64,000 nt of DNA from DASQPR01 sp963831705 (GCA_963831705.1 CAWHRE010000001.1:62001-126000); one strand, 5' to 3'. Positions 8,499-17,785 are shown, numbered from the stretch's first letter. Numbers and translations are program-made. Notes: generated by a model not told the origin, from the letters alone.

Positions 8499-9764
8499 TC
8501 ATGGACCAGCGGTGCGGACGGCGGACGTCGTCGGCGGCCCGAACACGAGCGAGACGTTGTGGCCGCCGAAACCGAACGAGTTGGACAGGGCGTACGTGGC
8601 CGATGCGACTCGGGGATCCTTGCGGATGTGGTCGAGTTCGCATACCGGATCCGGGTCATCGAGGTTGAACGTCGGCGGTAGGAGACCGCGAATCATCGCG
8701 GTCACGGTGGCGGCGGCTTCGATGACACCGGATGCGCCGAGCATGTGTCCGGTGATCGCCTTCGACGAGCTGACCGGTGGCGCGTCGTCGCCGAACACCG
8801 TACGGATCGCCAACGCCTCGGCCGCGTCGCCGACCTTCGTACTCGTACCGTGTGCGTTGAGGTAGCCGATGTCCGTGGTCGACAGGCCGGCGTTGCTCAG
8901 TGCCTTGCGCATGCACGCGATAGCCGAGGCGCCGTCCGGGCGCGGCGTGGTCGGATGGTGGGCGTCGGTCGTCATGCCCCACCCGAGAACGTCGGCGTAA
9001 CCGATCGCACCGCGCGCCTGCGCGTGCTCCCGGCTCTCCAGGACGAAGACTCCGGCGCCCTCGCCGAGGACGAGACCGTTGCGCCGCCGGTCGAACGGCC
9101 GGCATGCCTCGGTCGGATCGGCCCAGTTGCGGGCCAGTGCACGGGCGTTGCCGAACGTGTCGGCAAGCGTCGGGAACAACGGTGCTTCGCTGCAACCGCA
9201 GACCACGACGTCGGCTTCACCCGTGCGGATGAGCCGTACGCCCTCACCGATCGACTGTGCGCCGGCCGCGCACGCGGTGCCGATCGACGAGCTGTACCCC
9301 GTGATGCCGTGCTTGATCGCGATCCGGGCCGCGCCCATGTTCGGCAGCATGCCGGGAAGCAAGTACGGCGTGACCCCCACGCGACCCTTCTGCGTACGCA
9401 GGACGACGGTCGCCTCCAGCAGGGCGAGCCCGCCCGTGCCCGAGACGATCGACGCGGTTCGATCGGGGTCGACGTCCCGGCCGACCACGATGCCGGCGTC
9501 GGCAAGCGCAGCGTCGGCGGCGGCTATCGCCATTACGATGTACCGGTCAACGGTCTTCGCCTCGGTGGCCGGCAGGACCGTGGTCGGGTCGATCGGCGCG
9601 GACCGTGCGAACACGTCCACGACGCCGTACAGGGGATCTCCCTCCACCGGTGCGGTCAGGCCGGACCGGCCGACGCACAACGCGTCGAAGAGTTCGTCGA
9701 TGCTGCGCCCGACCGGTGTCACCAGTCCGATACCCGTGATGACGACGCTGTCCACCATGCTCAC
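8499..9764 (-). CDS. Beta-ketoacyl synthase (type II KS)
   Basis: A 421-residue FabF/KS-alpha-like condensing enzyme. The catalytic triad is complete: Cys165 in GTACAAG, His in NAHGTSTKVGD near 310 and His in GHMLGASG near 345. The C-terminus SFGFGGHN is typical. It would extend an acyl chain bound to one of the two ACPs of this operon by decarboxylative condensation. It is the second ketosynthase of the operon (the other is at 12036-13202), and its GTG start overlaps the stop of the AMP ligase (GTGA); an ATG two codons further in is an alternative start. Confidence 0.92.
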   Translation of the reverse strand: MSMVDSVVITGIGLVTPVGRSIDELFDALCVGRSGLTAPVEGDPLYGVVDVFARSAPIDPTTVLPATEAKTVDRYIVMAIAAADAALADAGIVVGRDVDPDRTASIVSGTGGLALLEATVVLRTQKGRVGVTPYLLPGMLPNMGAARIAIKHGITGYSSSIGTACAAGAQSIGEGVRLIRTGEADVVVCGCSEAPLFPTLADTFGNARALARNWADPTEACRPFDRRRNGLVLGEGAGVFVLESREHAQARGAIGYADVLGWGMTTDAHHPTTPRPDGASAIACMRKALSNAGLSTTDIGYLNAHGTSTKVGDAAEALAIRTVFGDDAPPVSSSKAITGHMLGASGVIEAAATVTAMIRGLLPPTFNLDDPDPVCELDHIRKDPRVASATYALSNSFGFGGHNVSLVFGPPTTSAVRTAGP

Positions 9765-11386
9765 CCCGCCTGAACTGCGGCCAGATGACGCTGGCGCATA
9801 AGGAATTTGCGAACCTTGCCGGTCGGACCGACGATGATCGAGTCCTCCGAAACCACCGTGACCGTCCGGATCGCACGAGCGACCGCCGGATCGAGCGCCG
9901 CGCGTACGTCGTCGGTGCGGTCGATGTCCGGATCCGCGTCGGGTGCGAGTGACAGCAGCACATCGGCGACCACACGATCACCGGTCCGTACCGTGACCAC
10001 GGTGCAGTCGCGGATGTCCGGGCAGTGCGCGAGGATCCGCTCCTCCGACATCGCGGTGTAAAGCATCGTGCCGTCGCCCAGATCGGTCGCGTCGACCGCG
10101 CGATCCATGTGGTAATAGAAGCCGTCGTCATCGCGGTACATCAGATCGCCGGTGAGGTAGTAGCCCTGAAAGCGGTTCCGGTACGTGTTGACCGAGTCGT
10201 TCCAGTAGCCGGGCGCGACCGTCGGCGACTTGAGGCCGCAGTGCCCGACCACGCCGACCGGCACCTCATCGCCCGTGGCGAGATCGAACAGCTTGATGTC
10301 GGCGAACACATGCGGCCTGCCGACGCAGCGCCCGTACCGGTCGGTGTCGGTCCGATGACTGATGTGGAACGCGGCGTGCCCCATTTCGGTCGAGCCGATC
10401 CCGTCCACGAACGTCGACCCGGGGACGCGCGTCACGCCATCGCGGGTGACGATGTCGTGGCTGCCGGCGGCGACCAGCGGACGGATGTGCGCCTCATGCG
10501 CGCAGTCGCCGGTGTTGAACCAGATCGCGACCGAGTCGAGGTCGCGCTTCGTGAGGTCGAAGCGCGCCATCTCGGCCCAGGTCACGGCGAAACCGAATAC
10601 ACCGGTTGGCCGCCATTGTTCGATCATGTCGAGCAGACCGGCCGCGTCGTCCTGTTTCGAGAGGAACAACAGCTCGGAGCGGTTACACAGTGCTTGATTG
10701 ACGGTCAGGATGCCGGCTGTATGCGGTGCCGGCAGCGCGGACAGCACGCGCTCGGTGCCCTGCGCACGCGGTACCGACAGCCGAATCCGCCGAGTCGCCG
10801 CGAACAGGCTCGCGTGCGTGTGCACGACCGCGGTCGGCATCCGGGTGGTACCCGAGGAGTGGGTGATCGCGATCGGATCGTCGTCGTGGTGCCGGTAGTG
10901 AACCGGAGCGGTCGCCGGATCGGCGGATCCCATGGCGGACGCGTCGACCACCGGTACGCCGGGGTCTTCGGCGCCGAGCCGTTCGAGGTGCGCCGCGTCG
11001 GTCACGAGCGCAACCGCGCGCAGGCGGCGGATGTATTCGGCCGCGATGTCGCCCGGGATGTTCGGGTTCATCAGAGCCGGGATCGCGCCGAGCCAGTTCG
11101 CCGCCATGAACGTCAGGAAGCAGTCGGCCGCGCTGGTGACGTACACGGCGATCGGATCGCGCCACCCGATGCCGCGGTCCCGCAGGTACGCGGCGCGGGC
11201 CGCAACCAGGTCACGGAGCTGACCGAGATTGATCGGGGAGAACGCGTCGTGGCCGTCCACCGGCACGTCGAACGTGATCCCCGGCCCGTCCGGGTCGGCG
11301 CCGTGCGCCAGCAGCTTGATCAGCACGTTGCCGGCGCCCAGTTCGGGGTCGGCGGCGAGTAGACCGCGAATATTGCGGGAAGACAT
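9761..11386 (-). CDS. AMP-dependent acyl ligase
   Basis: A 541-residue ANL-superfamily adenylating enzyme. The phosphate-binding loop is degenerate but recognisable (ITHSSGTTRMPTAVVHTH near 185), followed by GIGSTEMGH (A5-like), YYLTGDLMYRDDDG (A7) and a C-terminal GPTGKVRKF catalytic-Lys motif. It probably activates a carboxylic acid and loads it on an ACP of this operon; the mandelate made by the HmaS-like enzyme is one candidate. The ATG at 11386 overlaps the upstream stop by one base; a GTG three bases earlier is also possible. Confidence 0.88.
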   Translation of the reverse strand: MSSRNIRGLLAADPELGAGNVLIKLLAHGADPDGPGITFDVPVDGHDAFSPINLGQLRDLVAARAAYLRDRGIGWRDPIAVYVTSAADCFLTFMAANWLGAIPALMNPNIPGDIAAEYIRRLRAVALVTDAAHLERLGAEDPGVPVVDASAMGSADPATAPVHYRHHDDDPIAITHSSGTTRMPTAVVHTHASLFAATRRIRLSVPRAQGTERVLSALPAPHTAGILTVNQALCNRSELLFLSKQDDAAGLLDMIEQWRPTGVFGFAVTWAEMARFDLTKRDLDSVAIWFNTGDCAHEAHIRPLVAAGSHDIVTRDGVTRVPGSTFVDGIGSTEMGHAAFHISHRTDTDRYGRCVGRPHVFADIKLFDLATGDEVPVGVVGHCGLKSPTVAPGYWNDSVNTYRNRFQGYYLTGDLMYRDDDGFYYHMDRAVDATDLGDGTMLYTAMSEERILAHCPDIRDCTVVTVRTGDRVVADVLLSLAPDADPDIDRTDDVRAALDPAVARAIRTVTVVSEDSIIVGPTGKVRKFLMRQRHLAAVQAG

Positions 11387-12039
11387 CACGATTCTCCTTC
11401 TCTGTCGCCGGTCGACCGGCCGTCCCCGGCAACGTCGCGGCCGGTCACGACGAGCGCGACCGCACGATTCGGGTCGGCTTCGGCGAGTAGCACCAGCGCT
11501 CCGGTGGCGTCACCGTCGCTGATGAGCGCGGCCGCCACGTCGATTCCGCCATCTGCGGCACCGAGGCTGACCATCGGACCGGCAAGGCCCCAGCGGGCCG
11601 CGATCAGACCCGCCACTGCATTCGGAACCGCCTGGAAGAACATCAACGGCCCGATCCGCGTACCGCCGGCGACCGCGTCCGCGACGTATTCGGCGCTGGC
11701 GATGTCGCCGAGCGGGCTCATCACGACGATGGCGGTATCCCGCTTCGGGCGATCGGGTCCGGCTGTGGCGGCGGTGAGGCAGCGCGTCGCGACCTCGGCG
11801 ATCATCGGGCTGAACGCCGACACGATGAACGCCGGCAGCGGGGGCGGCTCGAGGTCATCGTCACCGGCCGGCCAATATGCCACCGCGCCGACGTTGAGCC
11901 CGAGTACGCCGGCTCGCGCGATCAAGCCGGCGGCGGCGTCCAGTGCGAGCGTGCCCGCAGCCGAGGCCGGATCCCCGGCTGGCTCAGTGGCTGGATCGGC
12001 CGTTGGGGCATCGGATGGGGCGGGAGCGAACGTGGTCAC
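11386..12039 (-). CDS. Ketosynthase-like chain-length-factor protein (KS N-terminal domain only)
   Basis: A 217-residue protein resembling the short ketoacyl-synthase-like family found next to KS genes in aryl-polyene and related clusters (Pfam ketoacyl-synt_2 type, by memory). Recognisable parts are AAYWPAG-like N-terminal text, PPLPAFIVSAFSPM, a central VVMSPLGDIASAEYVADAV and FFQAVPNAVAGLIAARW. The active-site region has no Cys-His-His triad, so it is not a catalyst by itself. It may pair with a KS to set chain length. The GTG start overlaps the KS stop (GTGA), and its stop overlaps the ligase start. The Ala/Pro/Thr-rich first 30 residues are probably disordered. Confidence 0.7.
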   Translation of the reverse strand: MTTFAPAPSDAPTADPATEPAGDPASAAGTLALDAAAGLIARAGVLGLNVGAVAYWPAGDDDLEPPPLPAFIVSAFSPMIAEVATRCLTAATAGPDRPKRDTAIVVMSPLGDIASAEYVADAVAGGTRIGPLMFFQAVPNAVAGLIAARWGLAGPMVSLGAADGGIDVAAALISDGDATGALVLLAEADPNRAVALVVTGRDVAGDGRSTGDREGES

Positions 12040-13202
12040 GGCGCACCGACGATCAACGCGGTGTGCGCGCCGCCGAAGGCCGAGTTGACGCTCATCGCGT
12101 ACGCCATCGAAGCGGTCGCCGGTTCGGTCACGACGTTGAGCGGGCACGTCAGATCGGGTTCCAGGTATCCGGCGTTGACCGGCAGTTTTCCGGCTTGCAT
12201 CGCGAGTATCGTGACGATGAATTCCAGCAGCGCGGACGCTTCCAGCGCCTGACCGTGGATGGATTTCGTGGAGCTGATCGGAACCGTGGCGGCCGCCGGG
12301 CCCAACGCCCGGGCGAGCGCCGCCGCCTCTGCGGTATCGCTGCCCGTGGTGCCTGAGCCATGCGCGTTGACGTAGTCGATCTCTTCCGGCGTGATGCCGG
12401 CGCGTGCACACGCGACGTCGATCGCGGTGGCCAGCCCAGCACCATCCGGACGCGGTGTGACCACGTGGTACGCATCACCGGCCCGCCCCCAGCCGGCGAG
12501 CCGGCCGAGAACAGTCGCGCCCCGCAGCTCGGCGGCCCGGGCGGATTCGATCACGGCCGCGCCAACGCCGTCGCCCAGCAGGATGCCGGTCCGGCCAAAG
12601 CTGAACGGGCGCACCTGCCCGTCGGTGGCCAGTGCTCGGCCCGCATCGAACAGCGCGTACTGGTCGGATTCCACCAGATATCCGGCGGCCACGATGACCC
12701 GCTCGGCCCGCCCGTACGCGACGGCGGCGGCCGCATCGGCGAGCGCGGTACTTGCTGCGACGCACGCCGACGTGTACGCCCGGACGGTGCCGCCCACACC
12801 GACCGAGGCGGCAACCCGGCTCGCATACCCGATCGCGCTGTGTCGTTCTCGTTCCTCCGGCGCGCTGCGTGCGAGATCCGGGTCGCCGTGTAGCGCGACC
12901 AGCAGATCCGCCCGGGAACGCTCGCCCGTATCGAGACCCGCCTGGTCGGCTGCGGTTTCGATCGCGGCCGCAAGCTCATCCGCGAGCGCCGGATCGCCAT
13001 ATTGAGGACCGGCCGTGGCCGCGACCCGGACCCGTCGGCCGGTCACATCGAACCGCTCCACCGGCGCGAATCCTGGCGTACCGGCGACGGCCGCATCGAG
13101 CAGAGCCGACGCACCTCGCCCGAATGCGCTGAACGCGGCCACACCCGTCACGACGGCGGTCTCGCCGCCGGTCCTCGGTCGTGGATGCGTCGGCTCAACC
13201 AT
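12036..13202 (-). CDS. Beta-ketoacyl synthase, second KS of the operon
   Basis: A 388-residue condensing enzyme. Cys147 in YTSACVAAS is the nucleophile; the two His lie in NAHGSGTTGSD and KSIHGQALEAS. The variant H-G-Q-A replaces the usual H-X-X-G-A-A/S loop, so it belongs to a divergent KS group rather than primary FabF. The start at 13202 (ATG, overlapping the ACP stop by 8 bases) was chosen over an upstream extension that lies inside the ACP gene. With the short KS-like protein next to it, it may form a KS-CLF-type pair. Confidence 0.9.
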   Translation of the reverse strand: MVEPTHPRPRTGGETAVVTGVAAFSAFGRGASALLDAAVAGTPGFAPVERFDVTGRRVRVAATAGPQYGDPALADELAAAIETAADQAGLDTGERSRADLLVALHGDPDLARSAPEERERHSAIGYASRVAASVGVGGTVRAYTSACVAASTALADAAAAVAYGRAERVIVAAGYLVESDQYALFDAGRALATDGQVRPFSFGRTGILLGDGVGAAVIESARAAELRGATVLGRLAGWGRAGDAYHVVTPRPDGAGLATAIDVACARAGITPEEIDYVNAHGSGTTGSDTAEAAALARALGPAAATVPISSTKSIHGQALEASALLEFIVTILAMQAGKLPVNAGYLEPDLTCPLNVVTEPATASMAYAMSVNSAFGGAHTALIVGAP

Positions 13203-13446
13203 GGACGGCTCCGCCGAGCACACTCCGCAGCACGTCGACCGCACCATCCACCGTGGACATTCGGGCGAGCTCGTCATCCTCCAGCGGCAAGGACACGCCG
13301 TAGCGCGTCTCGACCTGCGCCACGAGCCATGCGAGCTCCATCGAGTCGATGGTCTCGTTCGGCTCGTGGGAGCCGGGCCCGCCCATCGGCGCGAGCATTT
13401 CGAGAATGTCGGTACGGCTGAGCGGACCGGGCGGTGGCGTCGTCAT
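13195..13446 (-). CDS. Acyl carrier protein (second)
   Basis: An 83-residue carrier protein. The phosphopantetheine site is Ser35 in the motif D-S-M-E-L, followed by a helix III region LPLEDDELARMSTVDGAV. It is made just after the first ACP (3-bp gap) and just before the second ketosynthase. Two different ACPs suggest separate jobs, for example one for the starter acid and one for the growing chain. Confidence 0.88.
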   Translation of the reverse strand: MTTPPPGPLSRTDILEMLAPMGGPGSHEPNETIDSMELAWLVAQVETRYGVSLPLEDDELARMSTVDGAVDVLRSVLGGAVHG

Positions 13447-13449
13447 TCG

Positions 13450-13719
13450 CTACTCTCCGGACGTGGCCGCGGCCGGGCTCATCCGGTCGGCGACTGTTGC
13501 GCAGAACTCGCCGACCGTCATCCCGGCCAGCGTTTCCGCCTCATCCTCGGAGAACTTGACCGAGAATCGGTCCTCGATCCGGACAGTCAGCTCGGCGAGT
13601 GCCAGCGACTCCAGATCGACCCCGGCCGGGCCGAGCTGCATGTCGTCGGTAAGCCCGTCGACCTCGTAGTTCATGTCGGTGAGCGATTCGATGACGAACT
13701 CGCGGATGTCGTTGGTCAT
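13450..13719 (-). CDS. Acyl carrier protein (first gene of the minus-strand operon)
   Basis: An 89-residue carrier protein with the attachment serine at Ser38 in VDLESLALAEL and acidic helices typical of ACPs. The ATG at 13719 has a GGGAAG ribosome site; the longer frame from 13743 lacks one and would approach the divergent PPTase gene. This is the first gene of a run from here to 3337, in which most genes overlap or nearly touch, so a single main promoter in the short divergent gap is likely. Confidence 0.88.
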   Translation of the reverse strand: MTNDIREFVIESLTDMNYEVDGLTDDMQLGPAGVDLESLALAELTVRIEDRFSVKFSEDEAETLAGMTVGEFCATVADRMSPAAATSGE

Positions 13720-13763
13720 GTGGTGCACTTCCCTTCGTGGCATTGCCGTTGGTAGGCCCGTCG

Positions 13764-14474
13764 ATGAGGCCGTTGGTCGAGCCCCTGGTGCGGGTGTGGT
13801 GGAGTCGATGCATCGGCGACGCGCGCCCGGCCGCTCACGCGCTGCTCATGAGCGCCGCCTCCCGTCTGTTGGGCAGGCCGGTCAACGAACTGTCCGTGTC
13901 GCACGAGCCCGGCGGCCGCCCGGTGCTGGTCGGGCCGGACCTGTCCGCGCTGAGTCCGGCCACGCGGAACCTGGCCACGTCGGCCATGGCCGAGCCGGGG
14001 TTGCACGTCAGTGTCAGTCATTGCCGCGCGGGCGTGGTCGCTGCGGCGCTGTCCGTTGCCGGCCCGGTCGGCGTGGATGTGGAGACCGTTCGGCCACTGC
14101 CGTGGGAGCAGATGGCTGGCCGCTGGTTCAGCGCCGACGAGCAGGCATGGCTTCGCGATGTGCCGGTCGACGAGCAGGTCCGGGCGTTTCTGCGTCTGTG
14201 GACCTACAAGGAGGCGGTCGGCAAGGCCTACGGAAGCGGCCTTCGCGGCGGCGGGCTCCGGCGCACCGGTGGTCGCGGGTCGGCGGGTGCGCCGCGAGAC
14301 GGCACGTGGACGCTGACTCCCATGCTGGGTTCGACAGCCGACGACCCGCCCGACGATCCCGCGATGGTCGCGGCCGTGGCGTACGCGGCATCGGACGTCG
14401 TGCTGGCGGTCGCGTGTGCCACCGCGGCTGCGAGCGGATCGACAGTCGCAGTCGAGTACGTCGACGGGCGCTGA
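13764..14474 (+). CDS. 4'-phosphopantetheinyl transferase, Sfp type
   Basis: Activates carrier proteins by transferring phosphopantetheine from CoA. The Sfp signature is clear: VGVDVE near 105-110 (Mg-binding Asp and Glu) and LWTYKEAVGKAYGSGL near 150-165. At about 236 residues it has the usual Sfp length. It lies divergently from the ACP genes and almost surely serves the two ACPs and the two NRPS carrier domains of this cluster. The start is uncertain: 13764 (ATG), 13737 (GTG) and 13791 (GTG) are all possible, and none has a strong ribosome site. Confidence 0.88.
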   Translation: MRPLVEPLVRVWWSRCIGDARPAAHALLMSAASRLLGRPVNELSVSHEPGGRPVLVGPDLSALSPATRNLATSAMAEPGLHVSVSHCRAGVVAAALSVAGPVGVDVETVRPLPWEQMAGRWFSADEQAWLRDVPVDEQVRAFLRLWTYKEAVGKAYGSGLRGGGLRRTGGRGSAGAPRDGTWTLTPMLGSTADDPPDDPAMVAAVAYAASDVVLAVACATAAASGSTVAVEYVDGR

Positions 14475-14490
14475 TCTGCGGGCCACGGCG

Positions 14491-15927
14491 TCAGGCCGGT
14501 TCCACCGCGCGCAGCGCGGCCCGGTCGCGAACAAGCTTGCCGGTCGCGGTCCGGGGGAGCTGGTCGACGATGTGAATGACGCGAGGTCGTTTGTACGCGG
14601 CGAGTCGTTCGCCCAGCACCGCTTGGAGCACTCCGGCGATGTCCGGGTCGGCCGCGCCACTCGGCACGACATATGCCTCAATACGACCGTCGAACACTAC
14701 TACCGCACTGCTCACCTGGGGCAATGCTGCGAGCGTATGTTCCACCTCGGTCAGGTCGACCTTCAGGCCGCCGATCGAGACCTGTGAATCCAGGCGACCC
14801 GCGATCGTGACGAGGCCGGTTGCCTCGTCGACATGTCCGGCGTCCTTCGTGTGCAGCCAGCCGTCGGCCCAGCGGGCCGGGTCGGACAACCCGACGTACG
14901 GCGAAGCCTCCCGGCGGATCTGCAACTCGCCGTCGATCGAGCGGATCTCGATTCCCGGCGCCGGCATGATCGACGGGCGGTGCCGGCCGAACAGGTCGGT
15001 TCCGATCACGCCGACCTCGGTCATCCCGTACATGTTCCCGAGCCGGACCCGGTATCGGTCTGTGAACGCCTCATGAACGGCCGGGCGCACGAGTTCACCA
15101 CCGGTGGTCATGCCGATCAACTGCGGGAGCGGTGGCGTCTCGGCGGCCGACGTCAGCAACTCGATGTGGAACGGCACGCCGAGCACCGTCACCGGCACCG
15201 TGTCGCGGGCGACGGTGGCGAGGATCGCGTCGGCGGTGAGCCGCGGCGGCACCTCCATCCGGACACCCGCATGCAGCCCGTACAGCAATCCGCCGACAAG
15301 ACCCAGGACGTGCACCATGGACGAGAGCACGATGATGCGTTCGCCCGGCGCCGGGACGCCCGCGCCTATCTCCACATACCGCTGGATCTCGCGAACGAGG
15401 TCGTCGGCAGTCCGGCCGATCACCTTCGACGGGCCGGTGGACCCGGAGGACAGCTGAATGACCGCGTGGCCGGTCTCGGCCGGGCGGCCTGGGTAGCGTG
15501 TGATCTCGGCTTCGACCGCGACGAACGCGCGTAGCGGCGCAATCGCGGTGTTCGTGGGTGCGACGACCAGCTGCGGCGCGATCCGCTCCAAAGCCTGGGC
15601 GATCTCGTAAGGCGAGAGCCGATGATCGAGCAACGTGACCTGGGCGCCGGTGCGCCACCCGGCAAGTAGGTTGACGATGAAGGCGATCGACGGCGGGAGA
15701 TGGAGGGCGAGTGAGCCGCCTGCGGCCAAACCGGCATCGCCGAGCTTCCGCTGCTGGTCGGCAACCATGCTGCGCAACTGGCCGCGACTGATAGCCTCGT
15801 CGAGATGAAGGCAGATCTCGGTGTCTTCACCCCGGAGCAGCACATCATCGACCCATGCGGGCCCAGCGTTCGATTTCACGGTTGCCTCGAAACCTTTGTC
15901 CGATCGTGACCGCGGCCGGACCGCCAT
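14491..15927 (-). CDS. AMP-dependent acyl/aryl ligase
   Basis: A 478-residue ANL-superfamily enzyme. The P-loop reads QLSSGSTGPSKVIGR near 155, the A5-like motif NMYGMTEVG near 295, the A8 hinge GRLDSQVSIGGLKVDLTEVE near 395 and the C-terminal catalytic Lys motif ATGKLVRDR near 465. It is shorter than acetyl-CoA synthetases and resembles aryl-acid or fatty-acid ligases that load carrier proteins. It is convergent with the PPTase and preceded by a long gap holding a palindromic operator and a good -35 box, so it is probably regulated on its own. Confidence 0.88.
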   Translation of the reverse strand: MAVRPRSRSDKGFEATVKSNAGPAWVDDVLLRGEDTEICLHLDEAISRGQLRSMVADQQRKLGDAGLAAGGSLALHLPPSIAFIVNLLAGWRTGAQVTLLDHRLSPYEIAQALERIAPQLVVAPTNTAIAPLRAFVAVEAEITRYPGRPAETGHAVIQLSSGSTGPSKVIGRTADDLVREIQRYVEIGAGVPAPGERIIVLSSMVHVLGLVGGLLYGLHAGVRMEVPPRLTADAILATVARDTVPVTVLGVPFHIELLTSAAETPPLPQLIGMTTGGELVRPAVHEAFTDRYRVRLGNMYGMTEVGVIGTDLFGRHRPSIMPAPGIEIRSIDGELQIRREASPYVGLSDPARWADGWLHTKDAGHVDEATGLVTIAGRLDSQVSIGGLKVDLTEVEHTLAALPQVSSAVVVFDGRIEAYVVPSGAADPDIAGVLQAVLGERLAAYKRPRVIHIVDQLPRTATGKLVRDRAALRAVEPA

Positions 15928-15979
15928 CCAGATCGCCGTCGTTGCAGGTCTTCCGCGTCAGCTAAACACATCGTCAACC

Positions 15980-16018
15980 ATTTGTAAATCTACATCTTTG
16001 CATGTGTCAATCTTGACA
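15980..16018 (-). promoter_or_regulatory. Promoter with palindromic operator ahead of the AMP ligase
   Basis: On the minus strand, TTGACA is followed after 17 bases by TTACAA, a fair sigma-A promoter. The -35 box is half of the palindrome at 16005-16018, TGTCAA-N2-TTGACA, so a repressor bound here would block RNA polymerase. The same GTCAA-N2-TTGAC core recurs at 22600-22611. Confidence 0.55.
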
Positions 16019-16172
16019 AAGACGCAGCTAGCGGGCGTTGCCGATGCAATCGTGCGCGGGTCCGCAGGCCCGTGGTGGGGCCTGCCGAGGGTCGCGCATC
16101 GACGGTTAAGCGATGACTGTGGTGCCGGTCCGATCAGGCCCAAGGCCGCGCCGGACCGGCACCCGGTATTGC

Positions 16173-17450
16173 CTAGAGCCGGTTGAGCGAGATCGAGTTC
16201 ACCAGCGCCTGGGCGCCGGCGTCATTCGGGTGGATGTGGTCGCCGAAGTCGTACGCCGGAAGCAACTGTGACGGATTCGCCGGGTCCGCCAGCACCTTGT
16301 CCTGGTCGATCACGTAGTCGTAGATGGACTGGGTACGGATCCACGCGTTGACCGCCACGCGGGTCGCATCCATGTCCGGGGTGAACACCGGCGCGGAGAA
16401 TCCCACGGCCGGGCTGAGCGTGTTGATCACGGCGTTGATGTTGTGTTCCTTGAGACGCAGCCCGAGTTGGGTCAGGCCCTCAATGATCTGCGCCGGGGTC
16501 TGCCCGTACAGCGTGATGTCGTCGATGCCGAGTTCGACGATGACGGTACGGACGTTCTGCTGCGCGAAGACGTCGGTGGCCAACCGGGCGTTGCCGCTGC
16601 GGCCGAACGTCGCCGAGCTGATGCCGCTCTGTACGCCGTCGTTGGTCACCGTGTTACCGGCGATCGACTCGTTGATCACGCCTTCCTTGAGCAGCACCGA
16701 GTTCGTGCTCTGGATCCGTGCGGACAGCAGGTCCGGCCAGCGCGTGTTCGCGTTGAGCGTGGCACCGTTGCCGTTGCTGATCGAGTCGCCAAGCACGACG
16801 ATCGAGCCGGCCGGCAGGACCGTCTGGACGTCGATGCCGGACAGGAAGAAGAACGCGAAGCGGGTCAGGATGTTGCCCGCGCCGCTGACGTTGTCCGCCT
16901 GGTCGCCGGTGTAGACGAAGGTCGACTCGCCGGCACCCGGGTGCCACGTGGCCGGACCGGTCGGGCCGGGCAGGTAGATCGTGACCGCGAGCGTCGTGTC
17001 CGGTGCGAGGTGCCAGGACAGCGGGTCGGTCACGACGTCCGCGCCTGCGTACATCGTCGTGGAAGCACTGCCGCCGTCGAACGTCAACTCGTGGACCGAG
17101 CCCGCCACGAGGTCCGCGGAGCCACCGGGACCGTTCACGGGCAGAGCAACGGTCGCGTGCCCGATCGTGACCGGGCCGGTGCCGAATTCATTGGAGAAGC
17201 GCAGCCGGACCCGGTCGCCTCCCAATGAGGTGTGCACGATCATGCGAATCGACGTGTCGGTGAAACCGGTCAGCGACCCGCCGGTGTTGATCGGACTGGC
17301 GGCAATCTCACCGGCGCCCCATGAACCGGCCCAGCCGATCAACGGATTGACCGACGCGCTACTGCCGGAGGTGGTGATGAAAACGGAGGCGGCGATGACG
17401 GCCGTGGTGGCCAGAACGGCCACCGCTGCCCGCCTGAGGGGATGTTTCAC
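16173..17450 (-). CDS. Secreted SGNH/GDSL-family hydrolase
   Basis: A 425-residue exported hydrolase. A Sec signal peptide (KHPLRRAAVAVLATTAVIAASVF) covers about residues 1-32. A beta-rich N-terminal domain (about 40-205) precedes the SGNH core: block I VVLGDSISNG with nucleophile Ser223, and block V DHIHPND with the Asp-His pair near 400. It is a paralogue of the enzyme at 60779-62071, sharing the IRM(I/T)VHTS(L/I)GG segment and domain order. Substrates may be esters of sugars or lipids. It may trim or release an exported product, but simple secretion as a scavenging esterase is equally possible. Confidence 0.88.
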   Translation of the reverse strand: MKHPLRRAAVAVLATTAVIAASVFITTSGSSASVNPLIGWAGSWGAGEIAASPINTGGSLTGFTDTSIRMIVHTSLGGDRVRLRFSNEFGTGPVTIGHATVALPVNGPGGSADLVAGSVHELTFDGGSASTTMYAGADVVTDPLSWHLAPDTTLAVTIYLPGPTGPATWHPGAGESTFVYTGDQADNVSGAGNILTRFAFFFLSGIDVQTVLPAGSIVVLGDSISNGNGATLNANTRWPDLLSARIQSTNSVLLKEGVINESIAGNTVTNDGVQSGISSATFGRSGNARLATDVFAQQNVRTVIVELGIDDITLYGQTPAQIIEGLTQLGLRLKEHNINAVINTLSPAVGFSAPVFTPDMDATRVAVNAWIRTQSIYDYVIDQDKVLADPANPSQLLPAYDFGDHIHPNDAGAQALVNSISLNRL

Positions 17451-17785
17451 TACGGTGAACCTCCATAGCGTGGCCTATTCGGCCGGTTTTGAATGGGTCT
17501 TGTAAGGTGCGCTGATGATCTCAGTGCACCAACGACATTGTTAGATGTATCGATCACTGGAATGCCCTCTCCCAACGGTTGATTTAGATTGGCAAATTTA
17601 TCGATGGCCTACCGCATCCCGTGTGATAAGGAAACGTATTCGAATTAATCGATAAAGGAATTTGTCCCGGTCCTGACTTGGTGCGTGGACATATACGGCA
17701 TCAGTGGTTGTGCAAACTCGGCACTTCCCTCATCACGACGAGGCGGCTAATCTCGGCTCAATCAATCGACGTGAATGGAGTGCCG
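17451..17785. other. AT-rich divergent intergenic region with repeated TATCGAT
   Basis: This 335-base gap has no convincing gene. It is clearly richer in A and T than its surroundings (about 17520-17680) and must hold promoters for the secreted hydrolase to the left and the exporter pair to the right. TATCGAT occurs at 17548-17554 and within the inverted pair TTTATCGAT (17597-17605) / ATCGATAAA (17648-17656), suggesting a regulator-binding region. Confidence 0.45.

Noticed and set aside
6489..8681. 730-codon open frame on the plus strand
   Set aside because: It lies opposite the PhyH and HmaS-like genes, whose motifs are certain; its protein is Arg/Val/Asp-rich without domains, as expected for antisense frames in high-GC DNA.
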